This document shows, piece after piece, positions 59,171-64,000 of a DNA stretch of 64,000 nucleotides. Below the pieces are notes generated by a model, which was not told the origin of the DNA, made no database searches, and saw only the letters and a list, made by a program, of their open reading frames with translations. Source of the DNA: Protula sp. h YS-2021. Lineage: Eukaryota > Annelida > Polychaeta > Sabellida > Serpulidae. Where the stretch lies: NCBI GenBank assembly GCA_949752745.1, contig OX457031.1:50461188-50525187 (forward strand), given 5' to 3'. Numbering within the stretch: the stretch's first letter is position 1; every line of letters begins with the position of its first letter. The translations under genes were made by a program, and so were the position numbers.

Positions 59171-59689
59171 GTCATTAATCAGGATGCCACCTGAAGATAC
59201 AAGACTGGATATGTGAAGATAGTTTTATGATATAAGAACTAAAAAGTGCGTCATAATTTAACGAGCACGTGATGAACAAACAAACAAATATAGCGATTTT
59301 CCCTTTTATTTGACAGAACAAGTTGTAGGTTTTTGTTATTCATCTGCTTCCCTCCAGAGCCTCATTTAAAAAACCTGGATACAATTCTGTTAGGAGATAA
59401 AATGGGGATAACTGGTTTGATCTAAGTCAAGTAACTCCTAAATTGTGGTATGTCACCCTGAATATCATCTTAGAGGAACTAGTCTGAAGGTGAAGAACGT
59501 AAACTAGCTTAATATAGATAACATGTTATCTATATCTTATGTTATTGCTACCTCTAATTCTACTCTTTAAATTCTGAAATTGTCCATCAAAATGTTTGTG
59601 CTAAGTACAATTAGGATTTTTGCCTACATAATATGCTACCCATGTTACAATCGTGCAATTTCTTATCGAATGTGCTAATGTTTTAGCCT
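59171..59689. other. Non-coding intergenic interval
   Basis: AT-rich, no recognised feature. Confidence 0.5.
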
Positions 59690-59889
59690 TCTGCAAATGT
59701 AACAGTCGGTTACTGTGCTTCAGTTTGTCACCTCTTAAACATGAATATGACCACGAGTATATATGAGTATAGCTTTAACTACGACAGTTCAAACAGGGTG
59801 GACAACTCTATCTGTGGTTCAGATGTCAAGCTTCACTTTTTTTCTTATGCAGGATGCACTCAACACAACCACACAACTATCAGCAAATT
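59690..59889 (+). pseudogene. OATP relic: decayed Kazal-like exon 10
   Basis: From 59816 the translation DNSICGSDVKLHFFSYAGCT QHNHTTISK parallels [30 protein letters not shown] of gene 1 exon 10. Upstream, TGTAACAGTCGGTTACTGTG at 59698 resembles the CNTDCHC start, with an ~85-bp insertion between. The donor GT is lost. The downstream intron also matches (TAGTTATC...ATCCCGCTTT against TAGTTATC...GTCCCGCTGT), so this arose by DNA duplication, not from a processed mRNA. Confidence 0.8.
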
Positions 59890-61541
59890 GTATTCACTGT
59901 AGTTATCTCTACATCCCGCTTTATTTCTAAACCTACATTTATTTGAGACATTCCAAGACTTTTGGGATGACTTTTACTAACGCTAAGAATATATTTTATG
60001 CTATTACTCTCTGATTTCCTTTTTGTGGGATTGAGTTGTGCTGTAATGAAATAGTATGGTGAAGAAAGTGAGGGCTATAACGCTGTGTAAAAAGATTGAT
60101 AATCTACCACTCTCTGTAATTCAAAGACAACTTTATTTAAGATTCAAAATGCACTAGTAAAAATAATTGGTGGAGAAATAAATCTGTCTTTGGTATATTT
60201 TATCTAGATAACTTTATTGACCAGACTAGAACTACCGCAACATTAGGCTGCAGTTAAAGTAGAAAAACTGTAATATTTCATCGAAATACAAAATTTGAAC
60301 AACATTGTAATCAAACGCATATCATGCATATCAGAACCAGATATTCATTCAAAATAAAACATTTTCTTCCATGAAAATTGTCGTTTTAGCTGCAAATAGA
60401 GCTGGATGACGGTATGAGATAAAGTTTCAGTATTTACAGTAGAATCTGTTTTATATTGATAATTGTTTTATTATGATGTCTGACAATTTTCCAATATAAA
60501 TATAAGCCAAAATAGCTTTACAAAGTCACTTAAACATGAGATCAAAACGTTTTGTACAATAGTTCAGCTTATGGTTATCATCTTGAAATAATTCATGACA
60601 AGCATGCACAAAAGTCCGATGTGATCAGCAATATAACAAATCTCATACAAACTGTAAGTTGACACACTGTGATAGAAATATGTAAATTGTAAGGAAAAGT
60701 TTCAAAGACTGATCTTGCAAACTGACGCTCGCACTATATCTGCTATAAAACATTATCATTGAAGCTCAAAATGAGAGAAACCATGCACTTCATTTAGACT
60801 GCCTACCTCCCTTTAAACATGCACCCTCTTGTGGAATGTTAAATCATTGCTTATTTATACGGCAGTTTGAATGGGATCTAAATTTTAATAAACTGCTTAC
60901 CTATCAGCCAATTAGTTTAAAAGTCACTTTTGTAGATACTTCATGGAGGCACAAGATGAAATGCCAGTTGTCAAATTACGCCAAACATTTGTTGTTTTTA
61001 ATTTGCATATTTCACATGTTTTCAATAAAATAAGTAATCACCAAAATAAAAATTCTAAGTGATTGGATAGAGAAGTGTGGACAAACTTTTGCACCTGCCA
61101 AAAAGTGCAAAACGTTACACTTTGGTAGTTTCGATATTACAAACTTAATTATGTGTAGGTTAGTCATATATCTAAAATTACGCAGAGACTTGGCATGAGA
61201 AAATTTAAAAGACACGCACACATAACTACACTTCCAATTATTTTACCTTTTATCAGGTAATCTTACCAAATGCAGACGGCAATCGTTCATTTAGTGCTAC
61301 GGTGTCACGGTTTCTTGCTTCTGTAGTTAATAAATACATGCATATGACAACAAAAATAAATTTCAGTGATTTTAAAGGGCTTTATTACGATCAGAGGACT
61401 GAGAAGCACCGAAGAAGTATATGTGTCATGAGAATTATTCATTTATTGTGATGTCTTCTGTCAAGTTTGCTGCGGATATATTTGAATATCCTCTTATACA
61501 TTATCAACATACTTCAACAAACGTGAATTTATCAAGGGAAT
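59890..61541. other. Intergenic region upstream of OATP gene 2
   Basis: AT-rich, without recognised elements beyond the short motif shared with 52696. No TATA box at a convincing distance from the ATG was found, unlike gene 1. Confidence 0.5.
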
Positions 61542-61686
61542 ATGGACACAAGTAGTGTAAATACATCTGAAGACAAGTCAATACAATGTGGCTATAAGTG
61601 TTTTAAATACAAACCAGATTGTCTCCAGAGATGCGCCAGACCATTCGTTCTTCTGGCATGTTTGTGTTGGTTTAAACTCATCCATA
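61542..61686 (+). CDS. OATP gene 2, exon 1
   Basis: MDTSSVNTSEDKSIQCGYKC, FKYKPDCLQRCARPFVLLAC, LCWFKLIH. 145 nt, the same length and phase as exon 1 of gene 1. Donor ATA/GTAAGT. Confidence 0.9.
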
Positions 61687-63888
61687 GTAAGTTTGTATAT
61701 TTCACAATGAATTTTAGTACTTATTTAAGAAAGTAGTGACATAAAATGATAATAATGGTAATAAAAATAATGATAATAGTTATAATAATTATATTAATAA
61801 TTATAACTATAGCAATAATAATGATAACAATAATAATAATAGCAATCATAATAGCAACAAAATACTTTTTAAATTTATGAGAATAACCCCAATATCAGAA
61901 CCATATTTGCATACTTAAATTCATGCCACTGAGCAGTTGTTAACGCTGTCCCCTAGCGTAAGCAGAACGTTTGTTAATGTATAGCGGACAGTAAAAATGT
62001 TTACTAACCTCATTCTTTTACAATGTATGCCTGAAAATATTACACATTTCTCTCTTTTCAGCTTTCACATTTTCAAAGTTGAATACCTCAGTATCACATG
62101 TTTTTGCTATAAACACTTTTAACAATTTTTAGAGCTTTATTATGAGAGTATGTGCCATCTCTCATAGCGTTAAAAGATATGTCAATGTTAATTGCATCAG
62201 TTCAACTGCATCTACGAGTTGCCGATTTATGCTGTAAAATTCTTAGTAAGATAACCAACAACGTGAACTGTCAACTTTTATCCCAAAGAGAAAGTTCATG
62301 GTGTTGATAAAACTTTTGTATTTTCTTGAGTTTTAAAATGTGCATTTCTTTAGCTTTCGTCATAAAGGGCATAGTGTACGTGAATCTGGGGACATGGGAG
62401 CGGCGATACGGACTAAAGAGCAGAGACGTGTCATGGATTCTAACAACATATAGCATATGCGCAGGTATGCACTTCGGAATTGCACATTCCCAGTCTTAAT
62501 ATTGCCTACATGAAAACAGCAGGCAAAGTTAGGCTATTTATCTAAAGTTATGATCTTACTATTGACCCAATGTCGAATTATGCTATGAAAAAAACACACA
62601 ACTAGCATACTGTAGCTAATAATAAATGTTGTTGTTTCAGCTATAGGATGCATATTGTGGGGTTATTTATCACGACGCTACCACACAAACAGAATACTCG
62701 CTTTTGGTGCTCTCAGTTTAGCCATAGGTTCCTTGGTAATATTGTCTTTGCACTTTTCGTCGGAAACCTATCACTTGGGTCAATTAAATACAGACACATG
62801 TTACTTAAATCGTGAGTAGTTTCTTGTTGCACTTTTAAAAACAATTGAAAGATTATTTCCAAAGAAAGCTTTAAGCTTAATGAACGTATTCGCATAAAAA
62901 CATTTATCCCATGCTCACTCAAGATGGCATTGTTAAGACATGGTTGTAAGCGGTTGCTGTTTTAGTTTGTTTTACGTGACACGTATTCAATATAATTTGA
63001 GAGAAACTCAAAGGCTGTTTATTATCTATTCTTGCTATGACGTAACTGCAGTAACCCCAGTAAAAAATAAACAATTTAGAATATCGTAAATTTCATACAG
63101 TGTTTTTAGTGTTGTCATACTAGTTAAAGCTTTTTTCTGTGTGTTTCTTTTCCACGTACAATTTAGATACTGATATATCTTAATTATCTTAATATTTCAA
63201 CTGAATTGAAATGAATTGATATATCTCTTGATAATTGAATTGATTAATCTCCCAAATTATACATCAAACGAAGAAGTGGTTATATCAAACAATTATTGGT
63301 TGATGTACCTTAAAACAATTCTAACATCTTATTTAGTATCCTTGAAGTCATTCTATTATTTGGGCGTTTCTCGCTAATTTTGCAGCAGTATGTAAATGTG
63401 TTTGCAGGAAATATGACCAGATATGACTGCGGTGTGGAGCAAAAGGCGGTCTACTTTTGGTTACTGATTATTGGTCAGAGCTTTCACGCCATTGGCGGCT
63501 CGGCGTCTACTGCACTAATGATACCATATATGACTTCTCAGATTAGACCGCGTCACGCACCTGCTTATATTGGTAGTACTTTCTATGCTATGCCTCTGAA
63601 TTATTTGTGTGTGTACTGAATTATTGGATCAGTCTATCTGGGTGTTATTTTTAGAGGCGTGTGGTATCATCTCATAAAGATTAACTGGAAACTTTGTCTA
63701 GGTTAGTTTTAGTTGCACTTATTTCTGTACAAAACATACATGGAATGTAAAAAGTAAATAACTTTTGTAATATAACGTCTCTTTGTAGGTGTAATACAAT
63801 GCTGTAAGGTGTTGGGACCAGCGGCAGGATACGTTTTGGGCGGACTATTTTTAAATATCTATGTTGATTATGGTAGAGCAGCTAAGAG
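61542..63888 (+). CDS. OATP/SLCO gene 2, exons 1-5 (runs off the window)
   Basis: Exons 61542-61686, 62354-62464, 62641-62811, 63408-63572 and 63789-63888 encode the first ~230 residues of a transporter paralogous to gene 1. Exon phases are identical and exon lengths identical except exon 4, which is one codon longer. Introns are short (667, 176, 596 and 216 bp). Shared segments include VNLGTWER, IGQxFHAxGGxAS, PRHAP and VIQCCKVLGPAAGY. The same orientation places it as a tandem duplicate. The signature exon and the rest lie to the right of the window. The reading frame is intact throughout, so it is probably functional. Confidence 0.9.
61745..61860. repeat. Low-complexity ATA/ATG/ATT tract in intron 1
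   Basis: Imperfect AATAATAATAATG-type sequence without a fixed period. Confidence 0.85.
62354..62464 (+). CDS. OATP gene 2, exon 2
   Basis: FVIKGIVYVNLGTWERRYGL then KSRDVSWILTTYSICA. 111 nt, phase 1 to phase 1. Donor GCAG/GTATGC. Confidence 0.92.
62641..62811 (+). CDS. OATP gene 2, exon 3
   Basis: IGCILWGYLSRRYHTNRILA, FGALSLAIGSLVILSLHFSS, then TYHLGQLNTDTCYLN. 171 nt. Acceptor TTTCAG, donor AATC/GTGAGT. Confidence 0.92.
63408..63572 (+). CDS. OATP gene 2, exon 4
   Basis: NMTRYDCGVEQKAVYFWLLI, IGQSFHAIGGSASTALMIPY, MTSQIRPRHAPAYI. 165 nt, one codon longer than in gene 1. Donor ATTG/GTAGTA. Confidence 0.92.
63789..63888 (+). CDS. OATP gene 2, exon 5 (apparent GC donor)
   Basis: VIQCCKVLGPAAGYVLGGLF then LNIYVDYGRAAK. 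The same 100-nt length as in gene 1 requires a donor after AAGAG at 63888, where the intron begins GCAAAT instead of GTAAAG. No GT lies nearby in a usable phase. Confidence 0.85.
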
Positions 63889-64000
63889 GCAAATATACCT
63901 ATTTAAGGTTTATTTATATAGAGAATTAAATTTAATATGCAAGACCAATTACTTTTAAACAGCACAGTTTGGTTACGATTAAGTAATGAAAATCATTTTG
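63889..64000 (+). other. OATP gene 2 intron 5, start only
   Basis: AT-rich intron sequence cut by the window edge. The next exon is outside. Confidence 0.7.

Overview
The window is animal nuclear DNA. It has spliced genes with GT-AG introns, LINE, Penelope-like, Ty3/Gypsy, Tc1 and MITE-type elements, long microsatellites and large low-coding intervals. The mix (two CR1/L2-like LINEs ending in a hairpin plus a TAA-type tail, a Penelope-like element, tandem OATP genes) would fit a marine invertebrate, perhaps a mollusc or other lophotrochozoan. That placement is inference only.

Layout. Positions 1-2650 hold satellite and minisatellite DNA, a cluster of nine TGACGTCA palindromes, and one minus-strand exon of a Rolling-stone-like membrane protein. 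Positions 2650-17800 are mostly non-coding. They contain three short inverted-repeat elements, a roughly 2.1 kb unit bounded by ~100-bp inverted repeats around decayed zinc-finger and acidic reading frames, several minisatellites, a 0.4 kb triplet array and a dead Tc1 transposon. A Ty3/Gypsy retrotransposon at 17825-22840 appears intact, with LTRs that look identical, a 5-bp target duplication and one open 1352-codon gag-pol.

The principal gene is a solute carrier organic anion transporter (OATP/SLCO) on the + strand, 24011-47537. I reconstruct 13 exons from splice sites and the family pattern. They sum to 1908 nt, a multiple of three, giving 635 aa. Its introns 1 and 2 (about 7.2 kb each) carry MITEs, a decayed integrase C-terminus, a tyrosine-recombinase element remnant and a LINE. 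A second OATP gene starts at 61542 in the same orientation with the same exon phases. Its first five exons are present before the window ends. Between the two genes lie two decayed OATP exon remnants (53470-53645 and 59690-59889), a pogo/Tigger-like MITE, a broken Penelope-like element and a second LINE. The locus is therefore a tandem OATP cluster with birth and death of copies and heavy transposon invasion.

How the parts relate. Only the two OATP genes and the Rolling-stone exon look like host genes. Everything else recognised is mobile or repeated DNA. The observations I consider most worth checking are the 28-bp minisatellite that begins exactly at the exon 6 splice donor of the first OATP gene and repeats that donor, the apparent GC donor in the second OATP gene, the inverted-repeat-bounded element at 10188-12314, the OATP relics, and the young Gypsy copy.
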